A stretch of 64,000 nucleotides of DNA, taken from positions 744,001 to 808,000 of the forward strand of contig NZ_CP064788.1 of NCBI RefSeq assembly GCF_017094525.1, written 5' to 3'. Source of the stretch: Halapricum desulfuricans. GTDB taxonomy: Archaea > Halobacteriota > Halobacteria > Halobacteriales > Haloarculaceae. Shown piece by piece: positions 33,735 to 42,750 of this stretch; positions within the stretch are counted from its first letter, which is position 1; each line of letters opens with the position of its first letter. Made by a program: the position numbers and the translations under genes. Under the pieces are notes generated by a model, which did not search any database, was not told the origin of the DNA, and saw nothing but the letters and a program-made list of their open reading frames with translations.

Positions 33735-33972
33735 GTCGTCAGTGACGCTGATGAGGGTATCGTCACGGCATTTACCGACGAAAATCGCAATCACCAACTT
33801 GATTTTGTTCACGTCAGCCGGACGCTTGACTACAACCTCTGGGATGACGGTGTGTTCTCTCTGGACCAGCGGAACGAGATCGTCTCAGAGGTGATCGACG
33901 AGGTGTTCCATCTGAAGAACTCGGTCGCCAAACACCGTCCAGATGAAGGGTTCGCGGCGATCCACGGAATGA
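33735..33972 (+). pseudogene. Transposase fragment (unassigned haloarchaeal family)
   Basis: The plus-strand frame SDADEGIVTAFTDENRNHQLDFVHVSRTLDYNLWDDGVFSLDQR ... VFHLKNSVAKHRPDEGF resembles the middle of a mutator-like or ISNCY transposase seen in haloarchaea. No start, end or inverted repeat is attached. It abuts the C terminus of the IS630 remnant that reads in the opposite direction. Confidence 0.45.
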
Positions 33973-34109
33973 TCACTGTAACCTCTGAATATCTGGAAGG
34001 AACCTCTCGATCCAGTCAGCAGCGAAGCTGAGCCGATGGCTCAGAAGGAACGTCTCGGTGACGAACTCTCTGAAGTGGTCTTTCCCTTCGAAGATGGTTG
34101 GTGAAATCT
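33973..34109 (-). pseudogene. IS630-type transposase remnant A, C-terminal piece
   Basis: The minus strand reads EISPTIFEGKDHFREFVTETFLLSHRLSFAADWIERFLPDIQRLQ-stop, closely parallel to the end of the intact IS630 transposase at 35119 (APIIVEDEDEFHELVKDVF ... FAKDWCQKFL). It continues the fragment at 36631-36994. The ISH3-like element 34110-36630 splits them at REI/SP with a 5-bp duplication. Confidence 0.8.
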
Positions 34110-34293
34110 CAGTCGATCACATCGACAGCCGCGTAATCTTGTCTGATGGCGGTGAATTAGATCGAACTGGTTGTGGAGCGTCTTCGAAGCGCGGGTGGGC
34201 GTGATTTTCGGGATGGACCGTCGCTGTCGGCGGCGGACTGCCGCCGACGCGACAGCGTCGCCACTCACGACCGCTGTCCGGACCGGTGGACAG

Positions 34294-35112
34294 CTACCGG
34301 AAGAACCGGTCGTCGAGTGACTGGTTCGCTGGAACAGCTCTGCGCACACCAAGCGCTGTCCAGGCGGCCCGCAGCACCATCTCACAGAACTCCGTGAACG
34401 ACCACTGCCAGAGGCGGCGCCCCCCGCAGCGGGGCGCCGCCACGTACTTCCAGTGGAGATACCGCCAGCTGTTCTGAAGCAACAGACTCACGACGAACAT
34501 CACCAGCCGTAGTCCAGCGTCCTGAGAACTGGTGAATGCGAGGCTCTGCTTGGCTAATCGGTAGCTCGACTCGATGCCGAAGCGTTTGCTGTAGTGCTCT
34601 CGGGCATCCCGTGGCGTGTCGATGAACGGCGCGTCAGCGGCGTAGCCGTGACGCGCCACCCCGTGTTCGTCGTATCGTCCCTGCTGGTAGACGCAATCGA
34701 TGAACACGGGAAAGGTCACCTCGCCGGCGAGATCGTGTTCGATCTCGCGGCTCCAGCCTGTGCTGAGTTCCTCTTGAATCGTCTCGCCTCACTTGACGAT
34801 CGGCATTACGTAGGCGTAGTTGTGCGCAGACAGCAGTCCGAGACAGGTGCTGTTGTAGAATCCGCGATCGAGGTAGACGGCCTTGACGTCGAGGTCAAGG
34901 CCGTCGAGGAGTTCAAGAAACTCAGCGAGGACATCACTGGTGGTGTCGCCAGCGACGAGCTGGCGCACCGCCAGCGTGTACCGCTTGTTACGCACCCGCG
35001 CGTAAAGGGTCGCATACGCGTGAAATGCCGTTGTTCCCCGTTTCGCTTCCGAGAAGTACAGCGCTTCTGTTTCGTCTTCGTCGCCGTAGTAGGGATCGAG
35101 GTGGAGGTCGGC
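34294..35112 (-). pseudogene. ISH3-like transposase, C-terminal part, with internal stop
   Basis: Reading from 35112: ADLHLDPYYGDEDETEALYFSEAKRG, then DLDVKAVYLDRGFYNST with the second catalytic Asp, then MPIVK followed by TGA (34789-34791). The same frame continues GETIQEELSTGW and RFGIESSYRLAKQS, with the catalytic Glu, to 34294. The stop sits where Trp or another sense codon is expected. The N-terminal part is at 36259-36585. Confidence 0.85.
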
Positions 35113-36258
35113 TAATGATCAAGGAAACTTTTGCAGATTGAGGAACTTCTGACACCAGTCTTTTGCAAAACTGATTCGCTGTGTTACCTGATCGAACACG
35201 TCCTTGACGAGTTCGTGGAACTCGTCTTCGTCCTCGACGATGATCGGTGCCATCGTCCACTTGAGGTATTTCCAGACCTGCTCGATTGGGTTGAGATGCG
35301 GTGATCCTGACGGAAGGAAGATGAGATCGATCCCGAGTTGATGGGCACGCTTGCGCGTGTATTCACAGACGTGTGAACCGTGCTTATCCAAGACGAGCAG
35401 AATCCGCTTGCCGGGATTCTGCTCGCGGACCGCTTCTAACACCTCGCAAATCCGTTCCTTCTCCTCGGTTTCTTTCCAGCGAACCGTACTCTCCCCGTTC
35501 AGTGCGTAGAATCCAACCGCCGACTCTTCTGTCTTGACTAACGGCCGTTCGACGTGTGGATCGTCTACGTACCAGACACGGCGAGAATTATCGTACGGCT
35601 GCGGCTGTGACGCATCGAAAAATCCCAGAACAGTTCCACCATCTGTACAAACATCGTCGTCAACAGTCCACCCTTCTTCGTCGTCTCCTTCCTCTCTGTT
35701 GTGAGGGCCGTCATCCTCGTCGAGCGCGTCGGCGACGCGCTCGTCGAGAATCTCTTCTGGATTTTCCGGCCGATGTGGACGCTTCGGACGGGGTTTTGCG
35801 TAGGACAAGCCCAGATCACGGAGAAATTTCCCGAGGTAATCCGGATGATATTCGACACCGAACTCGTCTTTGAGAAGATGCTGAATCTCCTGTGATTTCC
35901 ACGGTTGGCCGTCCCGAAGCATCTCTAATAGCTCTTCTTGTTCGTCTTCGTCGAGTTTCGGGGGCCGACCGCCCCCGAAACTCGGCATCAATCCCTCAAG
36001 CCCACCTTCGTTCCAGGCGTCCGCCCACCGCCTCCCGGTCGCTGCCGACCGTCCCTCGCGGTCGGCAGCTTCCGCAATCGAATCGCCGTAATAGAGGTTC
36101 TTCAGAAACCCGAACCGCCCTTTCCGACGATCGTCCTCGGCTTCACGAAGTAACTCGTCGATTTCCTCCTCCGAAAGATGATACGTGATCTCTTTTCGAC
36201 GCTCTCCGCTCATTGCTTTGTAATCGAACGCGACCGACAAAGGTTTTCTCGCTCATTA
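35113..36258 (-). mobile_element. IS630-type element B, apparently intact
   Basis: The ends are related inverted sequences: TAATGATCAAGGAAACTTTT at 35113 against TAATGAGCGAGAAAACCTTT read inward from 36258. It carries one complete transposase. Removing exactly 35113-36258 rejoins the interrupted ISH3-like transposase in frame (PVEVV-ADLHLD). TA occurs at both ends, as expected for IS630/Tc1, but keeping one TA would break the frame, so the exact duplicated bases are uncertain. Confidence 0.8.
35119..36240 (-). CDS. IS630-family transposase
   Basis: The 373-aa protein has an N-terminal helix-turn-helix region (GDSIAEAADREGRSAATGRRWADAW), a proline/charged linker, and the IS630 DDE core: LGFFDASQPQPYDNS (first Asp), RILLVLDKHGSH (second Asp) and LPSGSPHLNPIEQVWKYLK (Glu). 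No stops interrupt it and both ends are present, so it is the youngest insertion of this nest and may be active. Confidence 0.9.
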   Translation of the reverse strand: MSVAFDYKAMSGERRKEITYHLSEEEIDELLREAEDDRRKGRFGFLKNLYYGDSIAEAADREGRSAATGRRWADAWNEGGLEGLMPSFGGGRPPKLDEDEQEELLEMLRDGQPWKSQEIQHLLKDEFGVEYHPDYLGKFLRDLGLSYAKPRPKRPHRPENPEEILDERVADALDEDDGPHNREEGDDEEGWTVDDDVCTDGGTVLGFFDASQPQPYDNSRRVWYVDDPHVERPLVKTEESAVGFYALNGESTVRWKETEEKERICEVLEAVREQNPGKRILLVLDKHGSHVCEYTRKRAHQLGIDLIFLPSGSPHLNPIEQVWKYLKWTMAPIIVEDEDEFHELVKDVFDQVTQRISFAKDWCQKFLNLQKFP

Positions 36259-36585
36259 AACGACCTCCACCGGTCGATCCGGCAGTGTCTCAAGCGCATC
36301 TCGTTGGAGGAGCGAGTCTCCAACCGCCTCAACAGTATCAAGATCGAACTTGTCGGTGAGATGTCCCCGGACAGTGTTGGCGTGCGGTGAGTCGTCTGTT
36401 GTTTCGCAGACGTGGTTGATCGAGGTCCCGCCGGCGCTGGCGCCGGCGAGGACCTCGTACAGTTTCTCCGTCGTGACTTCGACATTCTCACCGAGATCTA
36501 TCGCAAGTTCCTCGTCAAGGCTGTTGACGACAAAATTAAGCAGCTGCTCTTCCTCTATCTCGTTGTCTGCTTGGTTGGCTTCCAC
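36259..36585 (-). pseudogene. ISH3-like transposase, N-terminal part
   Basis: A GTG-initiated frame of 109 codons, MEANQADNEIEEEQLLNF ... SAGGTSINHVCETTDDSPHANTVRGH ... LPDRPVEVV, is the DNA-binding N terminus of the transposase continued at 35112. Together the parts make about 381 residues, the normal ISH3 length. Confidence 0.8.
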
Positions 36586-36630
36586 ACTCCTCCCAAGCAG
36601 ACGCTTACTCTAACCCGATGTGATCGACTG

Positions 36631-36994
36631 AATCTCGCGCTTGGGGTCTTTTCACAGCGGTTCGATCGCGTTCAGCGTCGGCGAGTACAGCGGGATGAAG
36701 ACGAACTCGATGCCGAGTTCGTCGGCCCGTTGTTGGGTGAGGTTCGCATGATGGGAGCCATAGCTGTCCGCCACGAGCAGAATCTGGCCCCGCGGATTCT
36801 GCTCGCGGATCTCCTCAACGATCGTCTCCTTGACTAACCGATCTTTGTACGTGATCACGCTCTGGCCAGTTAACGCATAGAAGCCAATCGACCGCCATGG
36901 CACCGCTACTAACGGTTTCTCTATCTGGACGGTGCGATCGTACGACCACATCCGCTGAGAGTTCTCGAAGGGCTGTGGCCACGCCTCATCGAAA
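36631..36994 (-). pseudogene. IS630-type transposase remnant A, middle piece
   Basis: Reads FDEAWPQPFENSQRMWSYD, ILLVADSYGSHHANLTQQRADELGIEF and IPLYSPTLNAIEPL, then TGA (36652-36654) where IS630 proteins have Trp, then KDPKREI. Two catalytic motifs survive but the nonsense codon and the missing N terminus show it is dead. The ISH3-like element interrupts it at REI. Upstream it is cut by the mini-element at 36995; a few matching codons (ALVVKLG) appear beyond it at 37492-37512. Confidence 0.8.
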
Positions 36995-37491
36995 GGCTGT
37001 GTCGAATCACTAGACTGCGGCGGAACGAGTCAGTAAATCAAAGGCGTTGAAGCGGGAGACCTGAGTTGTCCATGACACAAATCTCCCGCTTCATCGGAGA
37101 AGTTGTGCCGATTGCTAAAAGAGTCACTGGTGATGGTGACGAATCCGCCGCCCTAACGCGGGCGATCTGCGGTCTCTAGCCGCCGACAAAGGCTATGACA
37201 AGCAGTTACTCCGTGAATCACTGCGCGATATCGACATTAGACTGCTGATCAAACATCGTATCTTCGCACCGTACGACCACGCGCACAACGCCAGAATCGA
37301 CGAACAACGCTACAATCAGCGCTCTATGACGAGACTGTGAACTCCGCAGTCAAGCGCTCGCTCGGATTCGCCGTGCGAGCACGTTCATGGTTCCGTGAAT
37401 TCCGAGAGATTGCCCTGATGTGTGTCGTTTACAATATCAAGCGAGCCGTGAAACAGTGAAATCCAACGCCTTACAGCGATTCAACACAGCC
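36995..37491 (+). mobile_element. Internally deleted IS5/ISH1-like element
   Basis: Imperfect 18-bp inverted ends (GGCTGTGTCGAATCACTA at 36995 against GGCTGTGTTGAATCGCTG read inward from 37491, 15 of 18 identical) enclose 497 bp. Inside, MTQISRFIGEVVPIAKRVTG (37072 onward) is a transposase N terminus. It is joined by deletion and frameshift to LAADKGYDKQLLRESLRD, then AVKRSLGFAVRARSWFREFREIALMCVVYNIKR, the C-terminal catalytic region. I see no clear target duplication. It lies within IS630 remnant A. Confidence 0.65.
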
Positions 37492-37518
37492 CGAGTTTCA
37501 CAACGAGAGCCAGAAGTT

Positions 37519-38082
37519 TCATCTCGGATCGAGCCTCCGGAAAAGTAACTTCGCGGCCACGGGTCCGAACGTTGAGGGGTGCCTGCGGAGCAGGTATGTC
37601 GCCCACTCAATGTGCTCTCTCGTACTCATACCGATACCTGTATCCTCGTCGAAGTGAGGCACAGATTTGCGATCTAATCGCCTGACAGTCCCACCGACTT
37701 TCTCAACACGAATCGCGAAATCTGTATCACCACCGTGATGTCTCCGCTCGTCGAAACCCCCGACGCGCTCCCAGAGGTCACGGTGAAAAATCAGGAGCCG
37801 TCCGATAACCCAGCGGAGTGGAAGAAAGTCTGCCAATCCTGCCAGCGTCATTCGATCTATTTCATTGATTGTTTCGACAACAAGGTCAGACGGGAATCGT
37901 ATATCGTCGTCGGCGATTACGATCCAGTCCGACGCCGCCGCTTTCACGCCTTCGTTTCTAGCGACATTCAGCCCCTCGTCACGGCGGACAAGTACCTCCG
38001 CCTCTACTGGAACCGTCTCCAGCGTCACTACTGAATCTCTGTTCGTCGGTACGACGACCGATATGTCGTTGAAGTCGATCAT
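37519..38082 (-). CDS. Short GT2 family glycosyltransferase
   Basis: The 187-aa GT-A protein begins ISVVVPTNRDSVVTL, and the nucleotide-binding DxD-like region is DWIVIADDDIRFPSD. LIFHRDLWERVGGFDERRHHGGDTDFAIRVEKVGG is the GT2 acceptor-loop block. There are no membrane helices, so it is a compact soluble form. It starts 18 bp after the GT4 stop upstream and ends against transposon debris, but the end looks natural (LLFRRLDPR). Confidence 0.75.
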   Translation of the reverse strand: MIDFNDISVVVPTNRDSVVTLETVPVEAEVLVRRDEGLNVARNEGVKAAASDWIVIADDDIRFPSDLVVETINEIDRMTLAGLADFLPLRWVIGRLLIFHRDLWERVGGFDERRHHGGDTDFAIRVEKVGGTVRRLDRKSVPHFDEDTGIGMSTREHIEWATYLLRRHPSTFGPVAAKLLFRRLDPR

Positions 38083-38100
38083 AATTCTATATTGTCTCTA

Positions 38101-39165
38101 TCACAAGCCTTGATGGATATTTTGTCGACCCTGAAAGACCGATTCGATGTTGGATGTGACTGTATCCCACGACGTAGTGGAATCCGATTCGGGTTTTACT
38201 TTCGTTGCTTCGGTTATAGCATTGCTAACGTCTTTTGGGTCATTGGACTGCACCCCAATCACAGCAGGTGATTCGGTCCACTTCTCGAGAGCACCGTGTC
38301 GCCTGACGACACATTGTGTACCTGAAGCCAGTGCTTCGGCAACGGTCATCCCGTAAGCCTCGAACGTTGATAGTGTTAGGTAAACACGAGCACCGGAATA
38401 AAGGCTTGGGAGACGGTCGTCGCGGACATGACCCAAAAAGTCGACCCGGTCCAAGACGCCTTCCTGACGAGCCACCCGCACCAGTTCGTCTCGATACGGG
38501 CCGCTCCCGGCGATCACCAAATCGTACTCGGGTAACTCCGGTAACGCTCGAATCACATATTGTATTCCTTTGTACTCTTCAAGTCGACCGACACACAGCA
38601 AATATGGCTGTTCACGCTCTTCGGGGTCTGCGTTAGCAAATCGATCAATATCCAATCCATTCGGAACCACGGTTGCATCAACCTCGAAATCCTCGTGTAG
38701 CTGTTCCCGCTCCCACTCGCTCACGGCAATCACAACATCTGCCTGCTTGACTATCCACTTTCCGAGTGGTCGGTATACTCTTAGCAATCGATCCCGGTAT
38801 GCGCTCGCACTACCGCCGTGATAGTGTGTCGTCACGATGAACCGTTCGTCACTGACACCCAGTGCAGCGAACAACATAGGAAACGCATGATAATTATGAG
38901 CGTGCACGACATCTGCCTCAGTACGACGGACAGCCCACGCCATCTGTGGCGCGACGTAGAATGCATTACCCATACTGAAAGACCGAAACCGCTGTACGCG
39001 AACTCCACCATCGAACTCGCTGGATGGAACGTCTGAACCGGCATCTGCACTAAACACGGTCACATCGTGTCCACGGTCGACAAGTCGCGTCGCGATCTCG
39101 CGAACGTGCGTTTCCACACCACCAGTGCGTGGCGGATACCGGTGCGTAACGAACAGGATCTTCAT
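38101..39165 (-). CDS. GT4 family glycosyltransferase
   Basis: From the ATG at 39165, overlapping the upstream stop (ATGA, 39162-39165), it encodes 354 aa. MKILFVTHRYPPRTGGVETHVREIA is a textbook GT4 N terminus. LLCVGRLEEYKGIQYVIRAL opens the donor domain and LSTFEAYGMTVAEALASGTQCV contains the E-x7-E motif. The track's 91-residue N-terminal extension is the antisense of the upstream gene and is rejected. Probably mannosyl- or glucosyl-type transfer to the lipid-linked glycan. Confidence 0.88.
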   Translation of the reverse strand: MKILFVTHRYPPRTGGVETHVREIATRLVDRGHDVTVFSADAGSDVPSSEFDGGVRVQRFRSFSMGNAFYVAPQMAWAVRRTEADVVHAHNYHAFPMLFAALGVSDERFIVTTHYHGGSASAYRDRLLRVYRPLGKWIVKQADVVIAVSEWEREQLHEDFEVDATVVPNGLDIDRFANADPEEREQPYLLCVGRLEEYKGIQYVIRALPELPEYDLVIAGSGPYRDELVRVARQEGVLDRVDFLGHVRDDRLPSLYSGARVYLTLSTFEAYGMTVAEALASGTQCVVRRHGALEKWTESPAVIGVQSNDPKDVSNAITEATKVKPESDSTTSWDTVTSNIESVFQGRQNIHQGL

Positions 39166-40304
39166 TCGAACGCCTCTCGAAGCTCTTGATCCACGTCCCA
39201 CGTGCCGTCGCCGTTCCCGCGCAGCAGCTCCACGCTCGCCCGGAGCAGCGACACCTGCGTATCGAATATCGAATAGAGCGGTTGCAGCGGCCCGAGCAAG
39301 TCCTTCTGGCCGAGATAGACGAACCCGCCCACTGCAACGGGCAACGCGAGCCCAGCGATACCGAACAGCGACACTGCGGCCCCGGTTCCAACGACCAGCG
39401 TCACCGCCAGCAACCACGGCGAGACGATCATAAACCACCAGTTGAACGGCAACACGACTGTCCCGTAGCGGCTGTACTTCCCCAGCGCGTCCCGATGCTG
39501 CACCAACAACCGAATCAATCCCATCCCGCGGCGGTCTTTCTGCTTGCGTCGCTTCCGGAATGCCGAATGAGAGGCTTCCATATATCGTACGGCGGGGTCG
39601 AAGATGACTCGCTTCCCCTGTCGACGTATTTTCAGCGCCAACTCGGTATCGTCGGCCAGAGAGTTCGGATCGATCGGGACGATCGCGTCGTTTTCGAACG
39701 CCGAAAACGGCCCGTGGAAAATGAGCGTCGAATCGAGGTGTGACTCCAGTTGCTGGATGTGTGACTGGATCCCTCGATACCCCGATTCGACTTCGCTCCC
39801 GCCGAGCACGTCGACGTTTTGTCCCGTCACGGCGGCCACGTCATCGTCCGCGAGGTTCGCGACGGCTTCCCGGAGGACGTCGTCCGGCAGCTTCGAATCG
39901 CAGTCGGTTTTGACGACGATCTCGTTCGAAGCCGCCTCGTAGGCGTCGTTGAGCGCGGGTGCGAGCCCGCGGCGTTCGTCTTCCTCGAGAAGCACCAGTT
40001 CGGGCGACGCCAGATCGGAGAGGTAGTCCTGAATGATCTCGACGGTCTCGTCGGTCGAGGAGTCGACAACGACGAGTTCGATTTTGTCCATCGGGTACTC
40101 GAGCGCCAGCAAGTCATCGAGTTTCGTCGCAACGATCTCGGCTTCGTTGTACGTCGGGAGGACGATGCTCACTGTCGGCTCCCAGTCCTGCTTGTCCGCC
40201 GGCGAGCCCGCTGGCCGGGCCCACGCATAGATGACGAGATACCAGACGTACGGGAGTGCCGTCACCGCGAGCAACCCGAGGGCGACCGCAGAGAGGAGAT
40301 TCAT
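39162..40304 (-). CDS. Membrane GT2 glycosyltransferase
   Basis: The 380-aa processive-type GT2 has an N-terminal helix (LLSAVALGLLAVTALPYVWYLVIYAW). Its catalytic domain shows VSIVLPTYNEAEIVATKL, VVVDSSTDET and KTDCDSKLPDD (DxD position), then NSLADDTELALKIRRQGKR and a basic RKQKDRRG in place of QxxRW. Two C-terminal helices follow. Such enzymes build chains such as hyaluronan-like or dolichol-linked sugars. Start MNLLSAV at 40304 is preferred. First gene of this set, followed by GT4 with a 4-bp overlap. Confidence 0.82.
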   Translation of the reverse strand: MNLLSAVALGLLAVTALPYVWYLVIYAWARPAGSPADKQDWEPTVSIVLPTYNEAEIVATKLDDLLALEYPMDKIELVVVDSSTDETVEIIQDYLSDLASPELVLLEEDERRGLAPALNDAYEAASNEIVVKTDCDSKLPDDVLREAVANLADDDVAAVTGQNVDVLGGSEVESGYRGIQSHIQQLESHLDSTLIFHGPFSAFENDAIVPIDPNSLADDTELALKIRRQGKRVIFDPAVRYMEASHSAFRKRRKQKDRRGMGLIRLLVQHRDALGKYSRYGTVVLPFNWWFMIVSPWLLAVTLVVGTGAAVSLFGIAGLALPVAVGGFVYLGQKDLLGPLQPLYSIFDTQVSLLRASVELLRGNGDGTWDVDQELREAFE

Positions 40305-40449
40305 GCCGCTAGCTTCGACAGCTCCGGATAAAATTCCTCCGCTATATCGGTTTCGAGAGTGCACTACAAGCCCGCTTCGTATCGACTGCAGAACTCACAA
40401 AACGCAAATCGAACAGCAGTCCGTCCGCAAACCCGTGCAGGACAGTCTC

Positions 40450-40529
40450 ATACTGCCGGCTGTAACAAACTGAAGGAATTCGCCACCCCGGGGTGGCGAA
40501 TATCTTTACGAACTTACAGCCGGCAGTAT
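40450..40529 (-). repeat. 80-nt two-tier palindrome (copy A)
   Basis: The outer stem ATACTGCCGGCTGTAA (40450-40465) pairs perfectly with 40514-40529. The inner stem ATTCGCCACCCC (40478-40489) pairs perfectly with 40490-40501 with no loop. Read on the minus strand, the spacer after the first arm is GTTCGTAAAGAT, shared with copies B and C. It lies about 28 bp beyond the porB stop. Confidence 0.9.
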
Positions 40530-40557
40530 CAGTCCCGGGTGGGGACGCGACCGACGA

Positions 40558-41517
40558 TCAGGCGTCGAGGCCCAGATCCTCGGCGCGTTTGTCGATCCAC
40601 TCCTGCAGTTCCTCGATCGCGGCTTCGCCCTTCTCCTCGTCTTTGAACAGGTGCTTGAACCGGCCCTGCGGCTCGAGCCACTCGTCGATGGGCTCGCGGT
40701 CGCGGATCTTGTTGACGCTGGTGATCTCGCCGTCTTCCATCTCGAAGACCGGGAACAGCCCCGTCTTGACGGCCATCTCGGCCAGTTCGACGGTCTTCGC
40801 GGAGTCGAAGCCCCAGCCGACCGGACAGGGGGCGTAGACGTGGAGGAACTTCGGCCCGTCGATCTCCAGGGCCTTCTCGACTTTCTGCTTGAAGTCGTGG
40901 GGGTTGGAAATCGACGCCGTCGCGACGTAGGGGACGCCGTGATCGGCGGCGATCGAGGCCATGTCCTTCTTGTTGGTGTCGTTGCCGATGCTCTCCTTGC
41001 CGGCCGGCGAGGTAGTCGTCTCGGCACCGAACGGCGTCTGGCTGGAGCGCTGGACGCCGGTGTTCATGTACGCCTCGTTGTCGTACATGATATAGAGGAC
41101 GTCGTGGCCGCGCTCCATCATGCCCGACAGCGCGCGGAAGCCGATGTCGGCGGTCGCGCCGTCGCCGCCGATAGCGATGATGTTGAGGTCGTCCTCGTCC
41201 TGCACGTCGAGGTGGTCGGGGTCGCGCCGGTCGAAGGCCTGATAGGCGGCCTCGACGCCCGCGGCGACGCTGGCGGCGTTCTCGAAGATGTTGTGGATGT
41301 AGCTGGTGCCCCAGGAACTCTCGGGGTAGGGCGTCGAGATGACTTCCATACAGCCGGTGGCGTTGGCGACGATCGTGTTTTCGCCGGCGGCTTCAGTGAT
41401 GTATTTCATCGCCAGCGCGGGGCCACAGCCGGCACACGCGCGATGGCCCGGGTTCCACAGTTCGTCGTCGTGCTCGAGCTGGTCGGTGTAGTCTTGCTCT
41501 TCCAGGTCGGAACTCAT
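40558..41517 (-). CDS. porB: Pyruvate:ferredoxin oxidoreductase, beta subunit
   Basis: The 319-aa thiamine-diphosphate subunit of a four-subunit 2-oxoacid:ferredoxin oxidoreductase. HRACAGCGPALAM (Cys28, Cys31), TGCMEV (Cys56) and YAPCPVGW provide the [4Fe-4S] ligands. IAIGGDGATADIGF and MYDNEAYMNTG form the ThDP/Mg site. The sequence is closer to PorB than to the two-subunit haloarchaeal KorB type. It overlaps porA by ATGA and is the last gene of porGDAB. Confidence 0.9.
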   Translation of the reverse strand: MSSDLEEQDYTDQLEHDDELWNPGHRACAGCGPALAMKYITEAAGENTIVANATGCMEVISTPYPESSWGTSYIHNIFENAASVAAGVEAAYQAFDRRDPDHLDVQDEDDLNIIAIGGDGATADIGFRALSGMMERGHDVLYIMYDNEAYMNTGVQRSSQTPFGAETTTSPAGKESIGNDTNKKDMASIAADHGVPYVATASISNPHDFKQKVEKALEIDGPKFLHVYAPCPVGWGFDSAKTVELAEMAVKTGLFPVFEMEDGEITSVNKIRDREPIDEWLEPQGRFKHLFKDEEKGEAAIEELQEWIDKRAEDLGLDA

Positions 41518-42749
41518 AGGTCATCCCCTCCTTCGAGGAGTTCGGGACGCAGTTGCGGCCACGATTCGCTCTCTTTGAAGCTCATCTGCGGCGTCGCGGT
41601 CTTGACGTCCTCGACGATCTCCGCGATGTCTTCGGGCTTGACGTCACGGCCGGCCATCCCCAGCACGTAGCTCTTGATGGGGGGCTGGCTCTCGGCGTGG
41701 TAGAGCGCGCCCTTGATCTCGCCGGCGAAGGCGCTCTCGTAGCCGGGGGACATCTCCTTGGTCAGCACGGCGACGCTTTCGGCGTCGGCCAGCGCGTCGC
41801 GCAGTTCGGGGGCCGGGAACGGCCGGAACACGCGGGGCCGGACCATGCCGACCTTCTCGCCGTCCTCGCGGTAGGCGTCGACGACGTTGCGGATGGTGCC
41901 GGCGATCGACCCCATCGCGACGACGATGTGGTCGGCGTCGTCGGCGTAGTAGGTGTCCAGCATGCCGCCGTACTCGGTGTAATCGCGGCCGAACACGTCG
42001 CGGAACTCCTCGACGGCGTCGGCCCAGACCTCTCGCGCGTCCATCATCGCGCGCTGGATCTCGTAGCGGCTTTCCGTCCAGTGCTCGGGCCGGGCGTAGG
42101 CGCCCATCGTCTTCGGATCCGAGGGATCGAGCGTGTACTCCGGATCGCGCGGCGGGAGGAACTCGCTGACTTCCGCCTCGTCGGGGATGTTCGCGGGTTC
42201 CTGGACGTGCGTCAGGATGAAGCCGTCGAAGTTCGACAGCGCGGGCAGGTTGACCTGCTCGGCGACGCGGAAACCAAGCAGGACGTGATCGATCGCTTCC
42301 TGAACGTCCTCGGCGTGGAACTGGAGCATGCCGCCGTCCCGTTCCGCGAAGGCGTCAGTGTGGTCGGCCCAGATCGACAGCGGGGCCGACAGCGACCGGT
42401 TGGCGACCGCCATCACGATCGGCAGGCGCATCCCCGCGGCCGTAAAGAGGGGTTCGCTCATCAGCTTCAGGCCCTGACTCGAGGTCGCGGAGAACGCGCG
42501 AGCGCCGGCCGCCGACGCGCCGATGCACGTCGATGCGGCGTTGAACTCGCTGTCGACCTTGATGAACTCGCTGTCGAGTTCGCCGTCGGCGACCAGTTCG
42601 GAGAGCTTCTCGACGACGCCAGTCTGGGGCGTGATCGGGTACGCCGAGACGACGTCGGGGTCGGCGGCCATGACGCCTTTGGCGACCGCCGACGTCCCCT
42701 TCATCACTTCCTGTTCGTCCGAGGGGTTCTGCTGGTTTGCTTGCGCCAT
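41514..42749 (-). CDS. porA: Pyruvate:ferredoxin oxidoreductase, alpha subunit
   Basis: The 411-aa subunit has the pyrimidine-binding ThDP domain: KGTSAVAKGVMAADPDVVSAYPITPQTGVVEKL, FIKVDSEFNAASTCIGASAAGARAFSATSSQG, and domain II MVRPRVFRPFPAPELRDAL. The ATG at 42749 (MAQANQQN) is preferred; the 49-residue extension is antisense to porD. One base separates it from the porD stop, so translation is coupled. Confidence 0.9.
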   Translation of the reverse strand: MAQANQQNPSDEQEVMKGTSAVAKGVMAADPDVVSAYPITPQTGVVEKLSELVADGELDSEFIKVDSEFNAASTCIGASAAGARAFSATSSQGLKLMSEPLFTAAGMRLPIVMAVANRSLSAPLSIWADHTDAFAERDGGMLQFHAEDVQEAIDHVLLGFRVAEQVNLPALSNFDGFILTHVQEPANIPDEAEVSEFLPPRDPEYTLDPSDPKTMGAYARPEHWTESRYEIQRAMMDAREVWADAVEEFRDVFGRDYTEYGGMLDTYYADDADHIVVAMGSIAGTIRNVVDAYREDGEKVGMVRPRVFRPFPAPELRDALADAESVAVLTKEMSPGYESAFAGEIKGALYHAESQPPIKSYVLGMAGRDVKPEDIAEIVEDVKTATPQMSFKESESWPQLRPELLEGGDDL

Positions 42750-42750
42750 A

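Larger units (their letters stand above)
34110..36630 (-). mobile_element. ISH3-like element inserted in IS630 remnant A and itself interrupted
   Basis: Perfect 15-bp inverted ends (CAGTCGATCACATCG at 34110-34124 and its complement at 36616-36630) are flanked by the target duplication AATCT (34105-34109 and 36631-36635). Subtracting the inner IS630 leaves about 1375 bp, right for ISH3. Its transposase has a premature stop, so this copy is dead. Confidence 0.85.

Noticed and set aside
36995-37491. Target-site duplication for the mini IS5-like element
   Set aside because: The flanks (CATCGAAA and CGAGTTTC) do not form a direct repeat of any usual length, so the boundary is supported only by the inverted ends.
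39166-39438. N-terminal extension of the GT4 at 38101
   Set aside because: The extra 91 residues are Arg/Ala-rich antisense of the GT2 gene, and the GT4 start motif MKILFVTHRYPP coincides with an ATGA overlap.
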